Shown: piece by piece, positions 8,612-15,983 of the stretch
How the letters are laid out: every line of letters begins with the position of its first letter
Numbering within the stretch: the stretch's first letter is position 1
Assembly: GCA_964415395.1 (NCBI GenBank)
Contig: CAYPZU010000030.1
Span: 1-25,704 of the forward strand
Source: CAYPZU01 sp964415395
GTDB taxonomy: Bacteria; Chlamydiota; Chlamydiia; Chlamydiales; SM23-39
Direction of reading: 5' to 3'
DNA: 25,704 nt
Program-made: the position numbers and the translations under genes
Notes under the pieces: model-generated
Seen by the model: only the letters and a program-made list of their open reading frames with translations
Databases searched by the model: none
What the model was told of the DNA's origin: nothing

Positions 8612-10338
8612 CGGTTCAGGCTCTGGATCAAAGAAGCAGCCGCGGCGACGCGCAAAATCGGGAACGGCTCGTGCAGCACGCCGGCGAGAAAACTGAATGT
8701 TTCGGCGTTGCCTACGCGCCCCAGCGCTTCGAGAATGTGAAGTTTTTTCTCATGTTCAGCGCCCAGATAGGCGCCTCTCAGCTCCCTCAGCACCGACTCG
8801 TCCCGCCCCATCATCGCCAGCACAAGGCACGCCTGAAGCCGGACGTTCGGATCGGAATCGTTCACAAGCTCCCGGACGATTTCAAGAGCCGAGTCATCCC
8901 CTTCCTGCAAAAGCGTCGCGGCCGCCACTCCCGTAATGCCCCAGTTCTTCCTCTGCAAAAAGGTCTTCAGAGCAGGCAGAGCGCGCGGATCTTCGACCTG
9001 GGCGAGCAGCGAGACAAGATTCAGGCGCGTCATCTGGTCGATCGCCTCAGGATAATTGGGGATCTGGTCGCTATGGCGCACCTGGCTTGGAGCCAGCACC
9101 TGGAAAAGAGGGTTAGGGCGCGGATCCCACATCCACATCCTCTTTTCGCCCACGAGGAAATTGTAAATGATATCGCAGCAGGCGGCTGTCTCTCTTCTTT
9201 GCCCGAGCAGTCCCAGAGCCAGATTCGCCTTTACGTAAGGATCTTCGCTCGTTTTGAGCGTTTCTGCAGCGAGATCGGCGCCGCGCCCGCCCGATGCCGA
9301 CAAAGCCGCAGCAGCAGTGCGCCGATTTTCAGGGAGCGAGTCGATGAGCCAGCGCGCCATGTGGGGACGTCCGAACGCAGGATCGACCAGCAGCGCGGCC
9401 CAAGCGGCCGTGATCGCCACCGCCGGATCGTTGTCTTTCAGGGGGGCGGCCAAAATCTCTTTCGCTTTCGCCGCATCGACCTTTTCCCGATAGTGAAGCC
9501 CAAAGGCATTCAAAGCGGCCACCCGCACATCGGGGTGCGTATCGGCGATCAGACGCTCAATTTCGGGCGTTCCTTCCTCCATCTGGAAGTGGAGCGCGAT
9601 CATGCACGCTAAATGGCGCAATCCCGCCCGGTTGCTGCGCGCGAGCGAACGCAATTCCTCAGGGGAAATATCATCGGTGATTTCGACCAGCGACGCAATC
9701 GCCAGCTGCCGCTCCTCATACGTCGTTTTTTCATTCTGCACGAGAGCTTTCAGCCGCGGGGCGAGTTCCTTGATTCGGAGCAGTCCCGCTGCCTTGATCG
9801 CCTCAAGGCGGACCATCCAGACTTTCTCTTCGCTCATCATCCGGAGGATTTCGTCTTTCAATGGAGCGTCGCGGTAGGAAGCCGACATCTGGACGGCGAC
9901 CGAGCGGATCACCGCATTCGTATCGCGCATCATTTTGAGGAGAACCGGCACCGCTCTCACGTCGTGAGTCAGATAGGCGCCGATCATCGCGGCAAGCCGG
10001 ATTCCATACTGATTCGATTCGATCCCCTTCTTCAATACGCCCCACGATAGCTCTTCCAAAAGATGCCGGTCGTAGAGCATCCCGGGATTTTTGGCGGTGA
10101 TCTGGGTCCAGACGTCGAGAGCCGCCTCTTCCCAGCCGTTCGCAGCCAGCGCCTCGAGCAGCGCGCCGGCAGCAGGAAGCGATTCCGGGTATTGTTTCGC
10201 AAGAGACTGAGCCTCATCGAGGGCAGCCAGGTTGTCGTCGATCAAAAGATGCGCTTGCACGCGGCGAATCCCCTCCTCTTCCGTAAGAGCGGCGAACGCC
10301 AAAACAGGAACCAAAAACGAAGCGAGAAGACCCTTCAT
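8608..10338 (-). CDS. Exported HEAT-repeat protein
   Basis: HEAT repeats form curved helical solenoids that bind other proteins. I chose the ATG at 10338, which gives 576 residues, because it begins MKGLLASFLVPVLAFAALTEEE, a clear signal peptide, and follows the purine run GGGGAAGGGG; an in-frame ATG 30 codons upstream would bury this signal. From about residue 100 to the end the protein is a string of helical pairs with recurring segments such as DPNVRLQACLVLAMMG, DPYVKANLALGLLG and HPDVRVAALNAFG. It lacks any enzyme motif. Coupled to the M24 peptidase downstream. A periplasmic scaffold role is inference. Confidence 0.85.
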   Translation of the reverse strand: MKGLLASFLVPVLAFAALTEEEGIRRVQAHLLIDDNLAALDEAQSLAKQYPESLPAAGALLEALAANGWEEAALDVWTQITAKNPGMLYDRHLLEELSWGVLKKGIESNQYGIRLAAMIGAYLTHDVRAVPVLLKMMRDTNAVIRSVAVQMSASYRDAPLKDEILRMMSEEKVWMVRLEAIKAAGLLRIKELAPRLKALVQNEKTTYEERQLAIASLVEITDDISPEELRSLARSNRAGLRHLACMIALHFQMEEGTPEIERLIADTHPDVRVAALNAFGLHYREKVDAAKAKEILAAPLKDNDPAVAITAAWAALLVDPAFGRPHMARWLIDSLPENRRTAAAALSASGGRGADLAAETLKTSEDPYVKANLALGLLGQRRETAACCDIIYNFLVGEKRMWMWDPRPNPLFQVLAPSQVRHSDQIPNYPEAIDQMTRLNLVSLLAQVEDPRALPALKTFLQRKNWGITGVAAATLLQEGDDSALEIVRELVNDSDPNVRLQACLVLAMMGRDESVLRELRGAYLGAEHEKKLHILEALGRVGNAETFSFLAGVLHEPFPILRVAAAASLIQSLNR

Positions 10339-10345
10339 ACCCCTT

Positions 10346-10355
10346 CCCCTATATA
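10346..10355 (-). promoter_or_regulatory. TATATAGGGG block upstream of the HEAT-repeat gene
   Basis: The minus strand reads GTGTATATAGGGG here; the same 13 bases occur upstream of the DUF1207-like gene at 23618-23630. It looks like a -10 element followed by a G run. It lies only 7-17 bases from the chosen ATG, so either the mRNA leader is very short or the block is an operator rather than a -10. Confidence 0.35.
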
Positions 10356-10562
10356 CACAAACAACCTGAAGAATTGGTTTCTGGCTTCGTCGTGCAGCCA
10401 CTGAATTTGAGGCCCGCCTCCACCCCACCCCAACGATGGTGCATCGTCGGGGGCCCCGGCGCTAAACTTTTTAAGTTTAGCTGCTTCGGCGCCGGCAAAG
10501 CCTGGCTCAGATTCAGGGCGCCTCCTTGCCATATTCCCGACCCTTCAAGTTGTTTGTGTATA
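10352..10562. repeat. Intergenic segment bounded by 20-bp inverted repeats
   Basis: Positions 10352-10371 and 10543-10562 are inverted copies with 19 of 20 bases matching (core GTTGTTTGTGTATA perfect). Inside lie a perfect 9-bp hairpin (10461-10481, loop TTT), nested in a GC-rich CCGGCGC/GCGCCGG pair, and a 6-bp hairpin (10433-10447). The arrangement fits either a small non-autonomous transposable element or two divergent promoters sharing one regulator site; both ends lie at the promoters of the flanking genes. Confidence 0.6.
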
Positions 10563-10582
10563 GCATAACTTTCTCATATAAT
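10554..10582 (+). promoter_or_regulatory. Promoter of the BPL_N-like gene
   Basis: TTGTGT (10554-10559), a 17-base spacer and TATAAT (10577-10582) form a near-consensus sigma-70-type promoter. The predicted start is about 10589, only a few bases before the ATG at 10593, which implies an almost leaderless mRNA. The -35 hexamer lies inside the right-hand inverted repeat. Confidence 0.6.
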
Positions 10583-10592
10583 AAATGGGCTT

Positions 10593-11375
10593 ATGGATCA
10601 AAGAATTGCTATTTACCAGGGAGAAGGGGCCTCTCCGTTTTCTCTTCCGGGAGCGCGGATTCTCACAGCGCGGGATCTGATCGAGGGGGGGTGGGAAAGC
10701 TCTTTTTCCTGCCTGATTGTCCCGGGAGGGAGGGACCGCCCCTACCACGCCGCCCTGAAAGGCGCCGGCAACCGGAAGATCCGCGCCTTTGTGGAGCGGG
10801 GCGGCTCCTACCTCGGTCTTTGCGCCGGAGGCTACTACGGGTGCCGCGACGTCGATTTCGACCGGGGGCTCTCCTCGGAAGTGTGCGAAGAGCGGGAGCT
10901 TGCGTTCTTCCCCGGCGCAGGCGTCGGCCCCGCCTACGGGAGAGGAACCTACGATTACGCCAGCCGGAAAGGAGCGAGAGCCGCCCGCCTCTCCTCCCCG
11001 CTCGGCCCGCTCAACGCCTACTACAACGGCGGATGCCTTTTTTCCGGCGATCTCTCCTCGTGCCGCATCCTCGCCCGCTATCTCGATCTGCCCGGGACGC
11101 CCCCCGCGATCATCTCGTGCCAAATTGGAAAAGGGAAAGCGATCCTGAGCGGCGTTCATCTCGAAATTTCTCCCGCAGATCTCGATCTTCTGGATCCCTA
11201 TCATGCGCAGATCCTGCCGCTTCTTGAAGAAACAGAACCTCTCAGAAAAACATTTTGGGAGAGTCTGTTAAGCGAGCTTGCTCAACACTTTCCCGCCGAT
11301 CAGATGGAAATGGAGATGGAAAATCGTCTGCCCCGAGTCGGCCCCGCTATTCGTCAAAAGCCGGTAGCCGTCTAA
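10593..11375 (+). CDS. BPL_N-domain protein, class I amidotransferase-like
   Basis: The 260-residue protein resembles the N-terminal domain of eukaryotic biotin-protein ligase, a class I glutamine-amidotransferase-like fold. Evidence: a nucleophile elbow GSYLGLCAGGYYG (about 71-83) whose cysteine matches the GLCAGAY-type motif, an upstream LIVPGGRDRPY strand, and a late CQIGKGKAILSGVHLE strand carrying the probable catalytic histidine and glutamate. No biotin ligase domain is attached, so the function is unknown; a freestanding hydrolase or amidotransferase is possible. The last 36 codons overlap the HIT gene in antisense orientation. Confidence 0.8.
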   Translation: MDQRIAIYQGEGASPFSLPGARILTARDLIEGGWESSFSCLIVPGGRDRPYHAALKGAGNRKIRAFVERGGSYLGLCAGGYYGCRDVDFDRGLSSEVCEERELAFFPGAGVGPAYGRGTYDYASRKGARAARLSSPLGPLNAYYNGGCLFSGDLSSCRILARYLDLPGTPPAIISCQIGKGKAILSGVHLEISPADLDLLDPYHAQILPLLEETEPLRKTFWESLLSELAQHFPADQMEMEMENRLPRVGPAIRQKPVAV

Positions 11376-11603
11376 AATCCCTTTCTCTTCGGCGATCTTC
11401 TGAGCGACTTCAACGATTTCTCCAATGAGAGGCAAATCTTCTTTCTCGACAGCCTGGAGGTTGACGATCGGCTTTTTTGGGATGATCAAAATGTGGACGG
11501 GAGCGACGGGATGGATGTCTTCGATCGCGAGGATCCGCTCGTTTTCGAACACTTTTTTCGCCGGAATTTTCCCCTGAATGATCAATCCGAATACGGTCGA
11601 CAT
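11268..11603 (-). CDS. HIT-family (HINT-like) nucleotide hydrolase
   Basis: HIT proteins hydrolyse phosphoramidate or phosphodiester bonds on AMP derivatives. The 111-residue length fits the HINT branch. Visible are FENERILAIEDIHPVAPVHI (about 19-38), IIPKKPI, and the catalytic triad HLHFHLIGG with H96, H98 (nucleophile) and H100. The start ATG is preceded by GGAGGG, a strong Shine-Dalgarno. It lies one base after the MYG1-like stop, so the pair forms an operon. The 3' 108 bases, which include the histidine triad, overlap the convergent BPL_N gene. Confidence 0.95.
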   Translation of the reverse strand: MSTVFGLIIQGKIPAKKVFENERILAIEDIHPVAPVHILIIPKKPIVNLQAVEKEDLPLIGEIVEVAQKIAEEKGILDGYRLLTNSGADSGQTIFHLHFHLIGGKVLSKLA

Positions 11604-11604
11604 C

Positions 11605-12519
11605 TCACCCTCCTTTTTTCGTCACGAAATGAAGCGCTTTCAACGCGTCCTCTTTGGTTTCCCAAATCGAGATGAAGCGCCCCTTGTGGCAGAAAACGGC
11701 GCCCGGAATTCCGGAAACTCTCTTGAGATCTTCTTCGTGCAGACCCGCCCACTCTTCCGGAAGAGGCTTGCGCACCTTCATCCGCTCGTTCATGCTTGGC
11801 GGGATGCCGCGCAGCTTCCAGTGATTGCCCGAAGGCATGATGACGAACTGCGCCGGGTGCACTTCGCCCCCGAGCTCGAAAAAGTTCTCCATCCACGGAA
11901 TCGATTCATTGAAAACCAAAACATTCGAAGCCCCGGCCATCGCCTTCTTCACAGCGGCCTGGCAGTCGATTGTGTAGCGGTGCCGTTTCTGAAGCCGGTC
12001 GAGATGGCCCATCGCGAAATCGACGGCGCGGAAAAAAGCCTTGTCCATTTCGTCTTTGGAAACGTCGTATTCGATCGGAAGAAAATTGGAGACAACCTGT
12101 GAAAACGTCGCTGTGCCCGGTTCGAGCTTCGCCTGCCCGTTGTCGTGGGCGTCGACGCCCATCACCAGCGTTTTGTTGAACGCGTCGTAGAGGTGCGGAT
12201 CGATCACACCCCGCTCTTTCAAATAGAGCAATACCATGCCGGCGCTGCTCATCGAACCTCTGTATTCGGCCTGGTGGTGGTCGAACCGCCGCTTGTCCGG
12301 ATCGTAAAGCCCCCCTACGTCGCACACGTAGTCGCACCGCTCCAAAACCTCGGCGTCCCGCGTCCGAAAAACCTTGTCCCTGTCGATCCTGTCGAACAAA
12401 AGCAAAAGCGAACAAGCCGTCACCTCGTCCGCATGGAACGAGCCGTCATGAGTGCCTAAACTTCTAGATACGATAGAATGATTCATATTGGGCCAGCTTA
12501 AGCAGAGAAAGCGTACCAT
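11605..12519 (-). CDS. MYG1/UPF0160-family protein
   Basis: The MYG1 family is a DHH-phosphoesterase-like group; the eukaryotic member is reported as a 3'-5' exonuclease. The 304-residue product shows the family signature GTHDGSFHADEVTAC (about 22-36), a DPDKRRFDHHQAEY block with the DHH-like HH, GVDAHDNG (about 120-127) and C-terminal WKLRGIPPSM. I kept the ATG at 12519 because AGGAAAGG lies 8 bases before it; the ATG 11 codons later, which is closer to the usual family start, has no such site. It is followed by the HIT gene with a one-base gap. The substrate here is unknown. Confidence 0.9.
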   Translation of the reverse strand: MVRFLCLSWPNMNHSIVSRSLGTHDGSFHADEVTACSLLLLFDRIDRDKVFRTRDAEVLERCDYVCDVGGLYDPDKRRFDHHQAEYRGSMSSAGMVLLYLKERGVIDPHLYDAFNKTLVMGVDAHDNGQAKLEPGTATFSQVVSNFLPIEYDVSKDEMDKAFFRAVDFAMGHLDRLQKRHRYTIDCQAAVKKAMAGASNVLVFNESIPWMENFFELGGEVHPAQFVIMPSGNHWKLRGIPPSMNERMKVRKPLPEEWAGLHEEDLKRVSGIPGAVFCHKGRFISIWETKEDALKALHFVTKKGG

Positions 12520-12528
12520 TAAAATGCC

Positions 12529-12544
12529 TTTCCTAGATAGGAAA
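12529..12544. promoter_or_regulatory. Perfect 16-bp palindrome between divergent genes
   Basis: TTTCCTAGATAGGAAA is a palindrome with 7-bp arms and a 2-base centre in the 59-bp gap between the MYG1-like gene and the SDR gene. Its left arm supplies the Shine-Dalgarno of the MYG1-like gene. Seventeen bases upstream of TAAAAT, a possible -10 for the SDR, lies TTTCCT. It could be an operator shared by both genes, but no regulator is known. Confidence 0.35.
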
Positions 12545-12578
12545 AAAAATCTAAAATAGGTTTTTAAGAGAGGTTCCC

Positions 12579-13262
12579 ATGAAGACCATTCTGATCACTG
12601 GAGCGAACCGGGGCATCGGACTTGAAATGGCCAAACAATATCTGGCTTTGGGATGGCAAGTCATTGCCTGCTGCCGCAATCCTCGCAAAGCCACTGAACT
12701 ATCCCAGCTCGCACAAGAGAGGCTCCGGATCGTAAAACTCGACGTCGCAAAGCCTGCCCAGATTCAGAAACTGTCCGAACAACTCCAAAATGAATCAATC
12801 GATATCCTGATTAACAACGCGGGCATCTGCGGTCCTTCCCAAGAGAGCCATGAAGCCGTCGACCCAACGGAATGGCTCGAAGTACTCCAGGTCAATACAA
12901 TCGCCCCTCAGCTGATTTCGCAAAAACTCATCAGCCAATTGGCAAGAGGCCAGGTGAAAATCATCGTCAATATCAGCAGTATCTACGGAAGCATCGAGAA
13001 AAACGACGGAAGCCATTTCTTCGTCTACCGCTCAGCTAAATCCGCCTTAAATTCCATTACAAAATGCCTGGCAAAATCTCTCGAAAAAGAAGGGATCGCC
13101 GTCATTGCTATCCACCCAGGCTCCGTAAAAACCGATATGAATCCCTCAGGACGCATCTCCCCCTCGGAAAGCGTCGAAGGAATCCGCAAAGTTCTAGAAA
13201 AGATCACTCTGAAAGATACCGGGTTGTTCTTCAGCAATCAAAATGAACGGCTCCCCTGGTAA
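12579..13262 (+). CDS. Short-chain dehydrogenase/reductase
   Basis: A classical SDR of 227 residues. The Rossmann glycine motif TGANRGIG is at 7-14, NNAG at 79-82, the catalytic serine region NISSIYGS at 131-138, and the YxxxK pair is Y150 and K154 (YRSAKSA). The PGSVKTDMN segment (180-188) is typical of the C-factor/sepiapterin-reductase-like branch. The gene starts the plus-strand group SDR-PEBP-LOG, 13 bp ahead of the PEBP gene. GAGAGG precedes the ATG by about 5 bases. The substrate cannot be predicted. Confidence 0.93.
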   Translation: MKTILITGANRGIGLEMAKQYLALGWQVIACCRNPRKATELSQLAQERLRIVKLDVAKPAQIQKLSEQLQNESIDILINNAGICGPSQESHEAVDPTEWLEVLQVNTIAPQLISQKLISQLARGQVKIIVNISSIYGSIEKNDGSHFFVYRSAKSALNSITKCLAKSLEKEGIAVIAIHPGSVKTDMNPSGRISPSESVEGIRKVLEKITLKDTGLFFSNQNERLPW

Positions 13263-13275
13263 CTAAGGAAAACCC

Positions 13276-13737
13276 ATGAAACTGACCAGCTCCGCTTTTT
13301 CCGAAAAAGGAATCATCCCCTCCCTCTACACCTGCGAAGGGAAAAACATCAATCCGCCCCTTGAAATCAGCGGCGTCCCCGCGCAGGCCAAATCGCTCGT
13401 CCTCATCATGGACGATCCCGACGTCCCCAAAACCCTCCGCCCCGACGGGATGTACGATCATTGGGTCGTCTTCAACATCCCACCCGCCACTCATAAAATC
13501 GCTGAAAACTCCGCTCCCCACGGCCTCCTCGGGAAAAGCACCAACGGGAGAAACCAGTGGGTCGGCCCCTGTCCGCCCGACCGGGAGCACCGCTACTTTT
13601 TCAAACTCTACGCCCTCGACAAACTCCTCGATTTGCCCGCCGGATCCACCAAAAAAGAAGTGGAGCAGGCGATGAAAGGGCACATCATCGCCGAGTGCCA
13701 GCTCATGGGCCGCTACGAAAAGAACAAAGGCTACTAA
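13276..13737 (+). CDS. YbhB/YbcL-type phosphatidylethanolamine-binding protein (PEBP family)
   Basis: The 153-residue cytosolic protein has the PEBP fold markers: YTCEGKNINPPLEISGVP (about 18-35), the anion-binding DDPDVP (about 51-56), DHWVVFNIP (about 66-74) and GPCPPDREHRYFFKLYALD (about 102-120). No signal peptide is present. Bacterial members bind small anionic ligands, but their role is generally unsettled. It sits seven bases before the LOG-domain gene and 13 bp after the SDR gene, so it is probably in the same transcript. Use of GC-rich codons rises sharply from this gene on. Confidence 0.93.
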   Translation: MKLTSSAFSEKGIIPSLYTCEGKNINPPLEISGVPAQAKSLVLIMDDPDVPKTLRPDGMYDHWVVFNIPPATHKIAENSAPHGLLGKSTNGRNQWVGPCPPDREHRYFFKLYALDKLLDLPAGSTKKEVEQAMKGHIIAECQLMGRYEKNKGY

Positions 13738-13744
13738 AGACTCC

Positions 13745-15862
13745 ATGGAAAACTACCTCATACCGCACCACTCCGACCTCGTCACCCCCGACGGGTTCAT
13801 CACCGACCTCCACCCGATCAACAAGAAAAAAAAGCTCGCCACCGTCAAAATCGAGCAGATCTCTCCTGTCTTCATCGGCTACGACCTCGAGCCAGAACTC
13901 GTTTCGTTCAACCTCAAGAGCACTCTCGCCCAGCTCGGCATCAACGCCATCGGGCGCGAATTCCACCTCGACCGGAAGCACAACACCGCTTTTGCCCAGG
14001 TTGAACTCACTCCCCTGAACGACCTAGCCGGAGCCATGCTCGACCTCATCACCGTCGGCGCCTCCATCGGCAAACTCTTCGCCGCCGACGAACGGCGCCG
14101 AGTGCGCGACCCCGACTATCTCATGCGGATGTTCGGCCGGTCCGACCGAAAAGGGCGCCCCCTCCTCTCCCTCGGCGGACTCGAAGGAAGCGGCTCGCTC
14201 ATCCTCGAAAAAATCGGCGGCCGCACCGTCGCCTTCATTTCGCTCCGCGACGGCACCATCTCCTACGAAACCACTGTCTACAGCTTCTTACCGACGCTTG
14301 CTTTGGCGCTAAAGAAAAACCTCTCCCAGACGCGCCAACTCCTCCATCTCCACCACAGTTGGACCAAAGGCGCGCCCCGGATCGTCCGCGACAACGAAGT
14401 GCTCCTCGTCCGGAGCGAACCGCTCCATATCCGCACCGTCTATGCCCGCGTCGTCGACTCGCTCCTCCCGCAGGGCTTCCACCACGCCGCCGCCAACGTC
14501 CTTCAGCCCGACACCTACGCCTCCGGCGACATCTACGAACTCTACGGCACCAGCAACCAGATCATCGACGACATCCCTCTCGAGTTCTACACCCTCGAAC
14601 CCTACCGCGAACACGTTTTCTTCTCCGACCGCGACCAGCTCCTCGCCTCGCTCGAAGACCCGAAAAGCCTCTTCGACGCCTTCGCCACCGCGCCGCCGCC
14701 GCAGAACCAGCTCGCCGCCACCTTCGTCGTCAAAGGGAGCCAAATGCGGAGCCTAACCGCAAAAGACTGGATCGTCCGCGAACCCTACAAACACGAGTTC
14801 CCCGGCCTCTCCCACCCCTCCCGACAGGCCCTCGTCGCTGAAAAATACGTCGAGCACCAACCCGCCTTCCCGTTTCTCAAAGCCATCCAGGAAGGACTCA
14901 TCACCTCGCAGGGGATCCTCCTCGCGCGCCACCTCCCCACGCCGCTTCTTAAACGGATGCTTCTCAACAACGAAGTGCAGCGATGCCTTAAGCGGATCTA
15001 CTTCCAGACCCCTTCCGCCGCTTACGGAGCTTACTTCTCCCACGAAGACCGGGCCATGCTCCTCGACCTCGCCAAATTCGGCATCCCCGTCTACTGGGTC
15101 GACGACGCCTCCGGCAAAATCCTCCAGTTCGTCCTCAAACCCGACAAGGAAGCGGGCCTCTTCGTTCCCCTCCCCCTCGTCGAAGATTTCCGCAAATCGA
15201 CCGTCTTCGGCGTCTACGGCTCGAACCTCATCGAAGGAGTTTTTGAAAAAGAACTCAGCAAACTCCTCTCAGGCATCCTCGCGATGCGCGACTCGATGAG
15301 CCACCCGCTCCTCTGCAAAGGGACTCCGATCGCCCTCCTCACAGGAGGCGGCCCCGGCGCCATGGAAGTGGGCAACCGCGTCGCCAAAAACCTCGGCATC
15401 CTCTCCTGCGCCAACATCGTCGACTTCCGCTCCACCAGCAAAAGCGTCGTCAACGAGCAGCGGCAGAACCCCTACATCGACGCCAAGATGACCTACCGGC
15501 TCGACCGCCTTGTCGAGCGGCAAGCCGAATTCTACCTCGACTTCCCGATCTTCCTCCCCGGCGGCATCGGCATGGACTTCGAATATACCCTCGAAGAGGT
15601 GCGCCGCAAAACTGGCGCCGCTCCCTCCAACCCGATCCTCCTCTTCGGCGAGCCCGACTACTGGCGGCGCAAAGTCACCTCCCGCTTCCAGCTCAACCGC
15701 GAAACCAAGACGATCGCCGGCTCCGAGTGGGTCAGCAACTGCTTCTACTGCATCGAGACGGCCGAAGCGGGCCTCTCCGTTTACAAACGCTTTTTCGAAA
15801 ACAAGCTCCCGATCGGCAAAGAAGGCCCTATCTTCGACGAAGGCTTCTGCATAGTAAAGTGA
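13745..15862 (+). CDS. Large protein with C-terminal LOG-like (Rossmann) domain
   Basis: A 705-residue protein. The last third holds a LOG/lysine-decarboxylase-like domain: a GGGPGAMEVGNRVAK strand-turn at about 533-547 and FLPGGIGMDFEYTLEEVRR at about 602-620, corresponding to the PGGxGTxxE nucleotide-phosphate site (here GIGMDFE). LOG enzymes cleave nucleoside monophosphates to base and ribose 5-phosphate. The first roughly 490 residues match no family I recognise and lack membrane segments. The whole gene is extremely GC3-rich. Its final 11 codons are repeated, with only synonymous changes, 103 bases downstream. Activity on nucleotides is inference; threonine is replaced by methionine in the motif. 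Confidence 0.8.
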   Translation: MENYLIPHHSDLVTPDGFITDLHPINKKKKLATVKIEQISPVFIGYDLEPELVSFNLKSTLAQLGINAIGREFHLDRKHNTAFAQVELTPLNDLAGAMLDLITVGASIGKLFAADERRRVRDPDYLMRMFGRSDRKGRPLLSLGGLEGSGSLILEKIGGRTVAFISLRDGTISYETTVYSFLPTLALALKKNLSQTRQLLHLHHSWTKGAPRIVRDNEVLLVRSEPLHIRTVYARVVDSLLPQGFHHAAANVLQPDTYASGDIYELYGTSNQIIDDIPLEFYTLEPYREHVFFSDRDQLLASLEDPKSLFDAFATAPPPQNQLAATFVVKGSQMRSLTAKDWIVREPYKHEFPGLSHPSRQALVAEKYVEHQPAFPFLKAIQEGLITSQGILLARHLPTPLLKRMLLNNEVQRCLKRIYFQTPSAAYGAYFSHEDRAMLLDLAKFGIPVYWVDDASGKILQFVLKPDKEAGLFVPLPLVEDFRKSTVFGVYGSNLIEGVFEKELSKLLSGILAMRDSMSHPLLCKGTPIALLTGGGPGAMEVGNRVAKNLGILSCANIVDFRSTSKSVVNEQRQNPYIDAKMTYRLDRLVERQAEFYLDFPIFLPGGIGMDFEYTLEEVRRKTGAAPSNPILLFGEPDYWRRKVTSRFQLNRETKTIAGSEWVSNCFYCIETAEAGLSVYKRFFENKLPIGKEGPIFDEGFCIVK

Positions 15863-15891
15863 AGAAAGAAGAAGAAGAAAATAAGATCAAC

Positions 15892-15916
15892 CACAGAGAC
15901 ACAGAGAGCACAGAGA
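15892..15916 (+). repeat. Three CACAGAGA octamer repeats
   Basis: CACAGAGA occurs at 15892-15899, 15900-15907 and 15909-15916. I recall similar CACAGAG iterations in intergenic DNA of unrelated bacteria, but could not search. The array sits between the stop codon of the LOG gene and its duplicated tail. Confidence 0.7.
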
Positions 15917-15929
15917 AGAAAACAAGCCT

Positions 15930-15965
15930 CCCATCTTCGACGAAGGCTTCTGCATCGTGAAATAG
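15930..15965 (+). pseudogene. Duplicated coding tail of the LOG-domain gene
   Basis: Read in frame, these 36 bases encode PIFDEGFCIVK and a TAG stop. The true gene end (15827-15862) encodes the same 11 residues and a TGA stop. All sense differences are third-base synonymous (CCT/CCC, ATA/ATC, GTA/GTG, AAG/AAA). Similarity extends upstream through GAAAACAAG, with about 18 bases missing. The copy uses the codons preferred in the rest of the gene, so it may be the older tail. Confidence 0.8.
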
Positions 15966-15983
15966 GAGGGGGCAGGAAGATAA

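Noticed and set aside
8491..9612. 373-codon plus-strand frame across the HEAT-repeat and M24 genes
   Set aside because: It crosses the junction of two well-supported minus-strand genes and is low-complexity and arginine-rich.
10593..11375. Full biotin-protein ligase (BirA)
   Set aside because: Only the amidotransferase-like N-terminal fold is visible; the biotin-binding GRGRxG-type motif of the ligase domain is absent.
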